From assembly GCF_954871325.1 (NCBI RefSeq), contig NC_088776.1:59172954-59236953 (forward strand): DNA of 64,000 nucleotides. The letters are read 5' to 3'. Source of the DNA: Gordionus sp. m RMFG-2023 (Eukaryota; Nematomorpha; Gordioida; Chordodea; Parachordodidae). The position numbers and the translations under genes are program-made. Under the pieces are notes generated by a model, which was not told the origin of the DNA, did not search any database, and saw only the letters and a program-made list of their open reading frames with translations. Below are positions 1 through 11,240 of the stretch, in pieces; the first letter of the stretch is position 1, and the number at the start of each line of letters is the position of its first letter.

Positions 1-2572
1 CTTTCTTAAACGCGGCCTACTCTTACGATTTTATATATTATTCGTATTTTTTTTCCCCATTCCATATTATTAATCCAAGCTTATATTTTTAAAATTTTTT
101 AAAAAAAAAATCTTTTTAAAGGCTAAAGAATCCAAGAATCAATCCCATCTTTTCCTCCAATCTAATATCGATTCCATCAAAAATATCTGGAATTATCTGT
201 GTCTCTTGAAAGGACATCATTCAGTAAATTCAGTTTCATTTTTCTAAATTTATCGAATATATATTTTTTTTATATAATTGACAAATAACGGATTTAACAG
301 TTATAAAAAAATATCGGATTGGATCAGAGTGATTGATCAATACCATTTTTAGGAATAACGGTTATTGGCCAATCACGTTGAATAGGCCCATCTGATCCAT
401 TATAAAGAAAAATGGATAGAGGAATATTTATTTAGGATCTGCGATGTTAATATTAGATATTTTTTTTTTAATTAATAATAGCCTTTATGTTTATGTTTTT
501 TTGGTATATTATATATACGGTTTATTCTATTCTCTATAGACATTTCCCCGATATTATTATTAACCATAAGATGGGGATTATAAGATTTGATGGCTATTAA
601 ATTCTTCGAAATGTTTCCTAATTTGTGTTAATGATGAGCGAAAAATTTGCAACCTGGGTAGTAGAATTGGATAGACATTATCTTGGACTTGATAAATAAA
701 CTTATTTCTGAAAACTGAACTTTGTTCAAATCTTAAAATATTTTGTTTTCTCGAAATAGATAATCTTTTCAAAGAATAATACATAATTTTTCTTTCAAAA
801 ACCCAGCCATCGCATACTTCTAACTCCAATTCCACTACCTTCCTATTGATATTGTTGGTGTCTTTTCTTTGGAATATGCCCATACCATTTCCACTATAAT
901 AAGAAATGTTGCAATCAGAGACTACGATCTAATAATCTAGTATTAAAAGTTTCATTTTCTGGTCCACTCTAAAAAAAATTTTACTGCCCCCTACTCCTTT
1001 GATTTGTATTATACGACCTGGATTTTCTTTTCTATTTTTAAATAATGAATATGAATCGATTATTTTTTTTTACAAAATCAGTATACATTGCCCAAGCGGT
1101 TTCAATTGCTAACTTCAACTATAGACCCATCGAATAATAAAATGAATACCGACGAAAGAAGTGTCGCAAATAAGATAACTCAAAAATCTAAAAACGTCGG
1201 TATACGATCAAAAAAAGGCGTAACAATGCACAAGTTATACTTTTTTTTAAAATTAACATTGATGCTTTTCTTCGTAGACAAATTTTTATACCAGGTGCAA
1301 AAACCATGGACTGTTCGAAACTTGCACGTAACCATGATAATGATTTTTAAATTTACTACCAGAGGCGATTCGTTACTTAAAAGGGTCCGTACATAGGAGT
1401 GTCAGCTTTTAGCGCCATTTTTTGTGGTTTGTGTGTCGGCTAATTGTCTTATTTATACTATCATATGAAATATTAATGAATGAATTGCCATTCTAGTAGT
1501 ATAATACACATCATAGAACCATGCCGAATTTTTTTTAAACTGAGATTAATTCCTCGTTGGTCACGGTTTGGAACAAGTCTTAATTTTTTTTTATAAAAAA
1601 TTTTAGCAGTTAATTTATTGTTATTCATTCGTTAAGGCCAAAAATGTAAAAATATTTTTGAACCCATTTTAAAACTTATTCGTGTTGTAGATTAAAATCT
1701 TAAACCATTAGAAAATATGAATGTAACATAAAGCAAAATTATGAGCTCAATAATCTAATAATACTAAAGCTGCCAATGTTGCTTATAACTAACTATAGCA
1801 GGATCTCAAATATAATACAATGTTAGCTTTCCCATGGGTACTCAAATCATGATTTAAGCGTAATTTTTTATTAAAATAAGTTATTAAATAGATAAATGTA
1901 TTTAATATTCTTTATTTAAACAAAGAAATGCTTTCTTTTGATGAAAGAAAATCTGTATAAAATTCTTTAAAGTTAAAGGCCAATAAGCTTAAAATTTAAA
2001 AAATCTCTTTTATATCCCTGGATATTCATAATCTCCAAGCCATTATTAATGAAGTCGAATGATTTTAGCAAGCATTTTTGAGCTGTTAAAAGGAAATATC
2101 ATTGTTGAGGTTGCTGTAGGTCTTTCAGGATGAGACAATGCAATAATCTCGAATGATATTATGAGGTGATGTTTGTAGATGTTACTTATAATAAAGTGAA
2201 TAATTATGGAATGACCTCTATTCATTTCCTTGGTTGTTGATGGGAATGGTCCAAATAGTATCACTTTGGCTTGTACAAAGAAGCTGTAAATGTGCGATTT
2301 TATATAATTTACATAATAATCCGAACCGATATTTTTTGGTTCGGATCACTGAAATATTGCCCCGATCTGATAAAAAAATTATCGGTACATCCCTAGTTAT
2401 AAGTATGATAAAGAAAAATTATTACTTTAAAAGATATTTGGAATGGTATCTCAATTTGGGAAAGCTAATGTTATATATTTGAGTAATAAATTATTAATTT
2501 ATAATTAATTATATTTTTTAACTAAATATCACGGGCGTTAGTGGTAGTCTATTTAAATTATCCGATATATAG
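1..2572. other. AT-rich sequence upstream of first recognised exon
   Basis: No gene could be assigned here. It presumably holds intron and earlier exons of the PHF14-like gene. A piece at about 1083-1209 (+) reads as an open, mixed-composition frame after a pyrimidine-rich tract and AG, and is followed by a GT. Its phase does not fit the next exon, so it is not called as one. Confidence 0.4.
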
Positions 2573-2710
2573 GTGTTGTGTATGCCACATTTGCGATGAG
2601 ACCATATCCGAGAGTTTGATCGAATGCGATACCTGTCAGAAACTTTATCACATGACGTGCCACGACCCGCCACTGAAAAAAAAACCTCTCAAATCCAAAT
2701 TTTACACCTG
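2573..2710 (+). CDS. PHF14: PHF14-like exon A (PHD finger, N-terminal part)
   Basis: Acceptor ...tatatag, donor gttagt. The exon carries one base of a split codon, 45 codons and two bases of the next (TG of Trp). It encodes CCVCHIC, LIECDTC, YHMTC and DPPLKKKP: all PHD zinc ligands except the last Cys pair. Confidence 0.85.
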
Positions 2711-5700
2711 GTTAGTTTTTTTCTAAGGAATTTTCTTTTTCTCCTACATTAATCGCGTTTTAATTTATACTTAGATTAACATTATTTAAATTTCGAAATT
2801 ATGAACAAAAATCGTATAACCAGACTTATAATATGTTTTTTAAAGCAAAATCAAAAAGACTCCTCCATACTTTATTTGCACTACTTTAAATAATCATTAT
2901 AAACCCTTTTTAACCAGATGCTTAGAACTCTGGTCAAAGAACTCGTTTTAATTGGGCCTATCTTAAAAACGAATTAGATAATTTACTATACCGAGCCCAA
3001 TTTTTAAGGGCTAAAAGGGTTTATCTTATTGTTACTTCTTTCTTTATATGACACGTGATTTTTTTACAGCAAATTAGTTCTAACTGAGAGAATTCTTTGA
3101 CGAGCGGATTGACGTACCGTAAATCACGTCACCCATCAAATTTGACTGGTTATCAGTAGTAAAAGACGAATGATTACATTTTGTTCTTATTAAATTTTAA
3201 ATTAACCAAATTATTGTTTATTCATTTTCGAACCAAATAAATAAATTTATTTATTGATTCGTATTTTGAATAGGCCTAGTTCCGATTAATTTTAAACCAA
3301 AAAGAATAAATATATCATTTAAGGACTTTGACCTTATAAATTAATCAACTCTTTTTTTTACTATTAATTAAAAGGGTTTGTATTCGATGCAATCAAGGTA
3401 CCCAATTAATATAAATTGTAAAACCAACAAATTTATTAAGTTAATCAAATTACGAAAACTTCTATTAACAAGAATAAAAACTAACTAATTTATAAAAAAA
3501 ATTCCATTTCCTTTTATATCGCTTTACATTTACATACAAAAAAACAATTTATTTCTTTAAACACAAAAATAATAATCACTTTATGCATTTGAGTATTGAA
3601 CTAATCGTTTTCTTTCCTCAATTTAAAACATTCACATAAATATTCAAATTTTCCTTTTAGTCACTACTTCCAACAGGGTTGAGCACCATTGTAGAAGATA
3701 AATAAAAACATAATTAAAAAAAAGATAATATGTTGGAATAATGAAGATTGAAACAAAATGTAATAACATAATTTATGGTTTCCTTATTTTATCTCCATTA
3801 AATATAAAATAATGAATTATAAAAGTAAAATACATTAAATTAACATTATAAAAAGATTATAGTAATAAAAAAAAATAATTAAAAAAGAATTCTTTCCAAA
3901 AACTGAAAGCGAATTTTTTATCCATAAAATTTAAAATTTACAACTTCGAAATATCCTTCATTTACATAGTCTATAATATGAAATTAAATAAATACCGTAA
4001 TAATTCTTCTAATTTGAATAAGACAGTTTTTTTGTTCAAAATTATTGATCTGAATATTACAATAATTTTATTCTCAAAATATCCCCTTTTAGATTTAAGC
4101 CATTGGATATTTTTTTTTATATAGTTACACATCTTCGACGATATCGATAATATTATTTGATTGGCTGTTGGGGATAATTTTGTTTTTTCGAAATAATATT
4201 TCAAACTTGTAAATCACCATTATTTAATTTTTTTTTAAAACGCGAAGATAGAGGACTCAGTGTGCGTGAAGATAACGTTTTATATATTTTTTCCGTCATA
4301 TAAGGGACACGCACAATTTGTTTTGTATCCTTGATTAAATCTTAATAAACTATTATTATACTTTCGCGTTCCCATTTTCTTCCGCGCTCGCAAATGTTAT
4401 AGGCAATGTTCCCAATGCGTCGAAAACGTTTCGCTTACCATAGATTCCTCCCAACTAAACAATACGGAAAGTTGTAACGATAATAAAGATGAAACGTTTG
4501 AAAACGACGCCGAAAATAATGACGGTCCAACGAGCAACGTTAAAAATAGGAACCGTAAAAGACCCCAACGCTTTTCGCATTCTATTTCTTCCGATAACAA
4601 TGACGGAAGTCCCTTGACTGGAAAAGGCGGCGAAAAAAACGTCAAAAGTTTTATGAACAAAATAATAATTATTTTATAACCACCCTAGATCATATTAAAA
4701 CGATGGACTTAAAGAAGAAAAAAATTTTTTGCGGGTTATTTTTATCACATTTAGGGGGGGGGGGGATAATAAAATTTTTTAAGAAATATTATTGTTTTTT
4801 AAAAATAATCAAGCATTAATTTATGTTGTCACACCATCAGGTCTTAAATCATCTACTTGAGATAAATTTGATGGTTCAAGATTGTTTTTAATGTGTGCAG
4901 CTGTTAGGCTTTTATTTATTATATGGTTTACAGCTGAGTGTTGATTTATTAATCACATGTGGGAAATTCTGTGGTTAATTTTATATATTACTCAAAAAAT
5001 TTTGATTACTTGTAAATTTTTATAGTATGTAACACATTTCCATAATGTGAAACATTCTTATATAGTTAAATAACTTTCCATAATTATTGTAAAAAACATT
5101 TTGATTTTGATATAATTTTTTTTAAAAAAATTTTTAATAAAAAACGAACGTCAAATTTATAAATCGAATATAATTTTTTAATGTTTTGGTCTAAAATTTT
5201 CTTAGGCGTCAAGAAAGGTGTCAGAAAATTTGAAGGATTAATATGGCAGTAAATTATCGAATCAGGAACTCAGAATTCCTGCATAAGTATTAGTGATCTG
5301 CATCGGGCCTAATTTTTCAAGCCCGGCCCGGTCCGAAATTTTTTTAAAAAGATTTACCGACCCGCTATCTTGCCCGAATTTATTTAAATATAGAAAATAA
5401 TTTTTAAAAATTACTCAAAATAAAAGACATATGTTATATGTTGTCTAGTTTCTATAAATGAAATCAAATATTTTTATTTTACATAAAAAATTTAGATATA
5501 TTTAAAAAAAATTTCTAGACCCAACCCTACCCGGCCCTTTTTTAAAAAATATTAGGCCCGAATCCGATTTATTTAAAAAAAAATTAGGTCTGAGCACGGT
5601 TCGACGGGTACTATATAATATTGTGATCTTAATATAACTAAAATTTATGATAGAAATAAATATACTATAATTATAATATATTTGATACTAGTGTCGTTAA

Positions 5701-6536
5701 ACAGCCCAATTAAGATTTTGGCAAAAAGAGGTCATCTATGAGCTAAATCTTCGGGCTTGCTGTGTATTATTTTGGTTAAAATTTTATCGGGCCGTTTAAC
5801 TGCAAAGCATTTGGGGGAAGGAAGCTCGCTTTTTTTTTAATGTTCACCAATATCTTCACTTTTTTGATCTTTCACTAGAGCAAGGACTTTGAAGATTTTT
5901 TAAATTTTAAGTAATAAGATTCTCTAGCCATAGCAAATATTACGCAAGCCACGAAATTTCGTTAAGAGATATCCAAATTCATAAGTAAAATCATAATGGG
6001 GTGGGAAAGTGAAAAATCTCTCCTCATTTCGTAAATATCATTTTTAAAGTAATAAAAAAAATTCTCCTTACACCCTCTTTCACCTTCCCCTCGTATATAA
6101 CATTCGCTATAAATAAGAATTTGAAAGTAAAATAAATAATAGTTTAATCATTTTTTTATATCAACAAAAAAGTGAATATCCAAAAATTATTTTAATAAGA
6201 GAACCTGCCCAAATAAGATTTATGGCAGGAAATATCACTTTGTAGTGCCCTCTATAGGATGGAGATACACCTATGTCCAAACCTGTCATCTATGAGTAAA
6301 ATCTCCAGGCTTGCGTTATTTTTTTTTTGGCTAAAATATTAGGTTAACCCTTTTAAAAAATTCGACGATAAGTCATTTTGATTATTATTTACAATATTTA
6401 TATCATAAATCTCTTCTTTTTTTTAGAAAAATCCCATTCTAAAAAAAGAAAATTGGTCATCAATATTAAACCCTCATGTGAACAGCTCAAGAGTGAATTC
6501 CCTTCGCCCCAGGTCCCAGATTCACAACCGGTTTGA
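2573..6536 (+). CDS. PHF14: PHF14-like PHD-finger protein, 3' part of gene (three exons)
   Basis: Three exons join in phase into the C-terminal part of a PHD zinc-finger protein. The first two form one C4HC3 PHD finger: paired Cys at the start, then CDTC, YH..C, a DPPLKKKP loop and the closing W-Q-C-S-Q-C made across the splice. The DPPL loop and the YWQCSEC-type ending are what I know from the middle PHD finger of animal PHF14. The following sequence is polar and acidic/basic, and the last exon ends in a basic KKRK tail and TGA. PHF14 is a nuclear chromatin reader; PHD fingers of this class bind histone H3 tails. Earlier exons were not identified, and the gene probably starts outside the window. 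Family membership as a PHD protein is sure; the assignment to PHF14 rather than another multi-PHD protein is likely but not proven. Confidence 0.72.
2711..4402 (+). other. PHF14-like intron
   Basis: AT-rich intron with GT...AG ends. I see no gene or clear mobile element in it; the minus-strand open frame at 3971-4204 is low-complexity. Confidence 0.6.
4403..4647 (+). CDS. PHF14: PHF14-like exon B (end of PHD finger plus polar linker)
   Basis: Acceptor ...gttatag. The first base completes Trp, followed by QCSQC, the last two zinc ligands. The rest is a Ser/Asn/Asp/Glu-rich linker with a basic NRNRKRPQR patch. The donor at 4648 (gttttatg) leaves one base, which fits the two-base start of exon C; the nearby GT at 4641 would not fit. 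Strong use of ACG, AAC and GAC codons sets it off from the flanking introns. Confidence 0.78.
5291..5613. repeat. Degraded hAT-like non-autonomous element
   Basis: The left end reads TAGTGATCTGCATCGGGCC, followed by a GGCCCGG-rich stretch. Near the right end GGCCC and GGTTCGACGGGTA occur in inverted, degraded form. The TAGTG start and the GC-rich ends around an AT-rich core are typical of hAT MITEs. No target duplication could be read. Confidence 0.35.
5689..5812. repeat. Truncated TAGTGTTGTTAAACGGC-family MITE
   Basis: Starts TAGTGTCGTTAAACAGCCC and ends near GGGCCGTTTAACTGC. In between are the family's landmarks (GATTTTGGC, CATCTATGAGC, TTGGTTAAAATTTTATC). It is a diverged copy of the MITE seen intact at 25997-26220. 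Confidence 0.55.
6427..6536 (+). CDS. PHF14: PHF14-like terminal exon
   Basis: The acceptor follows a long T tract (ctttttttttag). The two leading bases complete the codon from exon B. The exon encodes a basic KSHSKKRKLVINIKP segment, possibly a nuclear localisation signal, then ends PSPQVPDSQPV and TGA at 6534-6536. Confidence 0.72.
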
Positions 6537-7857
6537 AAAAAAGGACTTCTTTAGAACAAAATTTTTGACATGTAAAAATAATTTCGAAAATATTTTTTTA
6601 TGATAAAAAGTGCTTGTATAAATTGATTTTTTTTTATTATCTTCTATTCAAATTTTTACCATTTAATAAATACATTTATAATTATTACAGTAAAGCTTTT
6701 AAGTTTCATATTTGATGTATTTTATCGATATTTTAATATGTTGTGATGTATGTTATAGATATTTTAATATATATGTTATGTAAATTTTCATTTATAAACA
6801 TTAAACTGATTTATCGTCCGTTTTAGATGTAAAAAATAAAGTATCTCTTTTTTGTTTATATATAATAAGATAAATATCCCCAAAAAATTTGACATAAATT
6901 TTTTCAATTGGGTGTTCCGCTTACTCATTCCTAAAGGATAGAATTTCTTTTACAATGTTGGTACCACTTACTTATTCCTAGAAAAAACAAAAATACGACT
7001 TTTTTTTTAAGTTGCATTTGCTAAGAAAAAAAATGAATTATTATTTGGGGAAAATTTCGGCCCTTTTATACGATAAAATAAGTAAATAATATTGATAAAT
7101 AATTCTTCAAAATAAATAGTCTTACAAATAATATAATCAAAATTCAAATTCATTCAACATTGTTACAAATCTAAATTATTGAGCATATAAATAACCCCCC
7201 GATTACAACATAAATAAAATTCAATTGATTGTGAACATAGAGCCATTTATTAATATAATGACATAATTAAAATGACTAATTTTCATAATCGCGCACGTCT
7301 TGTTAGTCTGGTCATAGGTCTAACGAGGAGCAAGGGGAAATCCCTCCTCTTCCGAAATTTGTCAGTATCCATAAATATCATTTTAAGCTCATATAAATAA
7401 AATACACCCGAGGTGAAAAAACAAAATAATTTTTATAAAAATCGAATGTAGCCGAAGACCTACAATAACTGGATCTCCAATAAAATTTATATGAATAAAA
7501 CCTCAGTTAATACTACTTTGGCTACGCCTATAAATCCGGTATTGCATGATTTAACAATGTAGCAAATTTATTGAGTCATATATTTTCAGTAATCGTTATT
7601 TATTTCTTGAAAAATAAAATCTTTTTTTATAAAAATTTATGTTGCCCTGCTATTGGTAGTTAGTGCGAATTCGCGGCTAAATATGCAAAAAATAAATGTA
7701 AAATTATCTTATTCTATACTTCGCTGCGATTCGCGTTAACTGGAAACGCGGGGTTACTTCGAGTTAAAAAGGCGATTTTCGAAAAAAAAATGATTAAATA
7801 TGCATAAATATATCAACTTACTTTAATTATAAATATACAAACCCCGTATTGCATAGA
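6537..7857. other. Intergenic sequence
   Basis: AT-rich sequence 3' of the PHF14-like gene. No gene or defined element was seen. Confidence 0.6.
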
Positions 7858-8267
7858 TACCATTTGAGTGCATAGCATAGATTCAATTATAAAATCCTTT
7901 ATTCATTTTATTAACTCAACTAACTACATTTTTACAATAACAATTTATCAGGAACGCAATAAAGGAGATTATTATTCTATACATTTTATTCCTTTTCATT
8001 GGTATATGAAAGTTAAGCTTTATAAGGCGACATAACAAGTCCTCGATTTCGTTATACCATTTGAGTGTATATTTGACATAGATTCAATTATAAAATCCTT
8101 TATTCATTTTATTAACTCAACTCTAACTACATTTTTACAATAGCAATTTATCAGGAACGCAATAAAGGAGATTATTATACTATACATTTTATTCCTTTTT
8201 ATTGGTATATGAAACTTAATGAAAGTTAAGCTTTATAAGGCGACATAACAAGTCCTCGATTTCGTTA
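7858..8267. repeat. Two-copy tandem duplication, unit about 205 bp
   Basis: The block from ATACCATTTGAGTG to CCTCGATTTCGTT (7858-8055) is repeated directly at 8056-8267 with few differences. One copy has a short insertion after GAAACTTAAT. High similarity suggests a recent tandem duplication. Confidence 0.8.
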
Positions 8268-8399
8268 ACCTGACAAATCAAAGATGCCGCTAACATTTCT
8301 CACTAACTTTAAGAGTTTATGGGTCCCGCTATTTTTTAGAGTAAAAAAAACAACTTCTCTTGAGCTTATAGACAAATTAATTTCATACAAAATCGACTC

Positions 8400-9600
8400 A
8401 AAATATTAAAGGCGCTCTCAAATTGGCCTCCTTATAATTAGCTGTCCACTGATGAGACCTACAGAAAACCCCTTCCATTTTAACAACAATCACTCAATAA
8501 CCTTATTTTCATTGTGCTTCTGATTTCATTTCAGATGAAGTAAGGAAGGCAATTCTATCTAAGGAGATTCCACTCATGACCTTGATGGGATCAGGCCCAT
8601 ATTCCTCTAGGATACAACTTCTCGGTTGATAAACTGACAAACCTCCATCCTTTAAAATTACAAACTTCTGCAATCTTATGTGGTGAGCTTTGTCTCCTGC
8701 ATTCATTTTGAAGTTAGACATTGTCTTACATAAGCCTAACTAAAATATCATACCAATAGCCATTGTTTCAACATTCCGTCTCTTTGTATAATGATTATAT
8801 TCAGGATTAGATATGAGGCCTATTTTTCTCACCCCATTCAATTAGAGGTAGGAGTTATTGGAGGCTGTACATCTTTCACGTTCTCACTTGTAGAGCAATC
8901 CTACAAATAGAACATTTTTCAAAATTGATTTTGCTGTTGCATACAACACCCTCTCCCGTAACTCATTCTAACAATTAATGAGCATATAATTCTATACACC
9001 AAATTCCTATATTCCTGTTATTAATTCCCATCCATTTTGCAATTCAACTCTCAACCAAGGGCATCCAACAAGATTAGGTTCCCTTGTATTTTATCTGGGA
9101 ATCAATAAGGTAATCCAAACCATTCAAAATGCCCTATTTAAGTCATCTGGTAAATAGTCAACGGAATCATTAACTTAATCGTAAATCAATAAGGCCATAG
9201 ACATAAAGGAAATAAGATGGCTGTTGGTTTCATTCTCAACACCATAAAATCCGACTTTGTGCAAGTAACTCCGATCAAAATCCCCTCAATTTCAACAACC
9301 TCCCAGGCAAAGATAAACCTTCTAGATTCTCCTATTCACTGCAATTAGCGTTTTCCTCCTCCCCTCTACTCTAAATATTTTGCTTGAGTTTAGTGGCATT
9401 CTTGATTTACTAATTAAGTCATTATTTCTCCTGATAAACTTCTTTAACATTCCAATCCTTTTTGCTTTATGCTCAACTTCCATTTTCAAATTTTCTATCA
9501 CTCTTAGCATATATGAAATGGGATAAAATAACTTGAACCTAAATTCCACTGAAACAACATAGGCAGCTTCATTACCCACCAAATGTCATGGTTTGCGGAT
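8400..9600 (-). pseudogene. Decayed protein-coding frame, unknown identity
   Basis: Reading the minus strand, much of 9582 to about 8500 translates into mixed, protein-like sequence interrupted by several in-frame stops. Open pieces are at 9582-9322 and 8721-8509, and recognisable runs lie between them (for example FYGVENETNSHLISF and LPDDLNRAF). Base composition is clearly less AT-rich than the flanks. I do not recognise the family. It looks like an old transposon gene or host pseudogene rather than a working gene; several short frames do not splice obviously. Confidence 0.35.
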
Positions 9601-10194
9601 ATCTCCCACCGATCTTGCTCTTATTGCACATATTTCGAGCAGCCTACTTTCTAAACCTTTAATCATTTCCCAAAAAAATGACTTTTTCTAGGAGAAATTA
9701 TTATAGAAGACACGTGCTGTTGCTCGCGCCGTGTTGAGTTGACACTTTTTTGGTTATGTTATTTTCATATGTTTTTTAAATATGTTTTTTTTGGATGAAG
9801 TGTCAAGGCACGGAAATCATCAAATCTGCGTTTTTGTGATAAAATGATGGCAGGTGTGTTCATCTGGTGCAACTTGGTTATAAATTAAATTGATATATAT
9901 TTCTTTTTTAGATCATTACTAACATCAAAATTTGCTAACTATTTACAACCAACAGAATATACTAATTTAGCATAGAGATATGAAAATTTTAAATTAAAAT
10001 CGGTCTTCCCTTACCTTATAATGTTATTAAATATAGCTGTGGTTTATGGGTGTGGGCTGTTAATCTTTGTCCACTATCTTTCAATCAGCTCACAGACCTT
10101 TAAATAATGGTCATTGAACTATTATGGGTACAAGTACGTGTGGCTTACCCACAAACGGGTAAAAAACTTCTCATATCTTTTCCCAGATTTTTTA
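9601..10194. other. Intergenic sequence
   Basis: AT-rich sequence in which I see no gene or repeat element. The short string TACAAGTACGTGTGGCTTACC at about 10130 recurs near 14430 with small changes. Confidence 0.5.
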
Positions 10195-10231
10195 TAGGGT
10201 TAGGGTTAGGGTTAGGGTTAGGGTTAGGGTT
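10195..10231 (+). repeat. Interstitial telomere-type repeat (TTAGGG)n
   Basis: About six head-to-tail AGGGTT units, identical to the TTAGGG telomere repeat of vertebrates and many other animals. It lies about 20 bp from a TIR element, inside the chromosome rather than at an end. Confidence 0.9.
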
Positions 10232-10250
10232 TTAATGAATGTGGCATTCG

Positions 10251-10869
10251 CCAGCGTCTACATGAGCGGAGGGGTAGGAACAGTTCGCGTCCTATTTTTT
10301 CGAGAAAAGGGGGGGGGGTAGGGGGTAGGCTGCTTTAATGGGGGTAAGGGATAGGCTGCTTTAATGGGGGTAAGGGATAGGCTGCTTTAATGATGGTAAG
10401 ATAAATTTTTTGGGGGGTTATCTATTAAATTTTGAGATGGAATAGGACAAAATTTATTGCTGTAAAAATTATTACTTTTATAATATAATTATTATAATAC
10501 AATTCATCTACCAAATCTATATATTGCAAACAATCATACACATTGTTTTCCAAATAAAACTTTCGGCTATCATTTTAGCAAGCTAATAATGCCATAATAA
10601 TTAAATCATTGTAAATAATGGAGGTTTTAATTGAATTTATTATCTAAATAATAAATTCTTATTCACAAAATATCGATAGTTGGTACTAGAGATAGATTAA
10701 TTTAAGTTATCCTTTAAAAATTCTCTTAAAAGAGTATCAATAAATTTAAAAGGTAAAAATAATAATAGGGAGACACCGCTGCCGAAGCCGGTAAATTTTT
10801 TTAGGGGGGTAAGCAAAGGTTTTTGAAGGAGGTTTGCATCCAGTGAAAATCCTGTAATGTAGACGCTGG
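10251..10869. mobile_element. Non-autonomous TIR element (CCAGCGTCTACAT family)
   Basis: Ends are the exact inverted pair CCAGCGTCTACAT / ATGTAGACGCTGG, flanked by a 6-bp direct repeat CATTCG (10245-10250 and 10870-10875). The interior has no coding sequence. It holds G-rich strings (GGGGGTAGG), a 26-bp tandem repeat and the phrase TTTGCATCCA near the right end, which recurs in the related copy near 33450. A second copy is at 29487-30072. It is probably a MITE of a superfamily I cannot name. Confidence 0.75.
10326..10402 (+). repeat. 26-bp tandem repeat, three units
   Basis: Units begin TAGGCTGCTTTAATGGGGGT and repeat almost exactly, the third slightly diverged. They lie inside the TIR element. 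Confidence 0.85.
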
Positions 10870-11091
10870 CATTCGCTTATAAAATTATTTATCAATATTA
10901 ATTATTGCTAGGTTATAGTAAAAAAAATTAAGTGAAAATTGAGAAGAAAAAAATTGAGAAAAGGTCAGAAAAATAAAGATTAACAATGACTTAAAGCAAA
11001 AATGGGAAGAAAATGATAAATTGAAGAAAAAAATTTAAGAAAAATTGACAAGAAAAAAATTTAAAAAAATAAGGATTTTCTTTTTTTTTAA

Positions 11092-11240
11092 TTTTTTTTC
11101 CATCGGGTTTTTTTCCATCGGTTTTTTTCCATCTGTTTTTTTCCATCGGGTTTTAGTTCCATCGGGTTTTTTTTCCATGGGGTATTTTTTCCATCGGGTT
11201 TTTTTCCATGGGTTTTTTTCCAAGGGTCTTTTTTTCCTAT
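11092..11240 (+). repeat. Degenerate minisatellite TTTTTTCCATCGGG
   Basis: About nine units of 14-17 bp built as a T run followed by CCATCGGG, CCATGGG or CCATCTG. Open frames across it on both strands are by-products of the repeat, not genes. Confidence 0.85.

Larger units (their letters stand above)
4648..6426 (+). other. PHF14-like intron with transposon debris
   Basis: AT-rich intron. It contains a 12-G run at 4754-4765 and MITE-like sequence at about 5291-5613, 5689-5812 and 6190-6360. No coding sequence was recognised. Confidence 0.6.

Noticed and set aside
578-883. 101-codon minus-strand open frame with mixed composition
   Set aside because: It looks protein-like but has no recognisable family and no convincing splice sites. 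A weak KF(I/L)YQVQ similarity to the + frame at 1270-1300 is too short to use.
1083-1396. Plus-strand open frame, possible earlier PHF14 exon
   Set aside because: AG before and GT after 1083-1209 look exon-like, but the phase does not match exon A at 2573 and no PHF14 motif is present.
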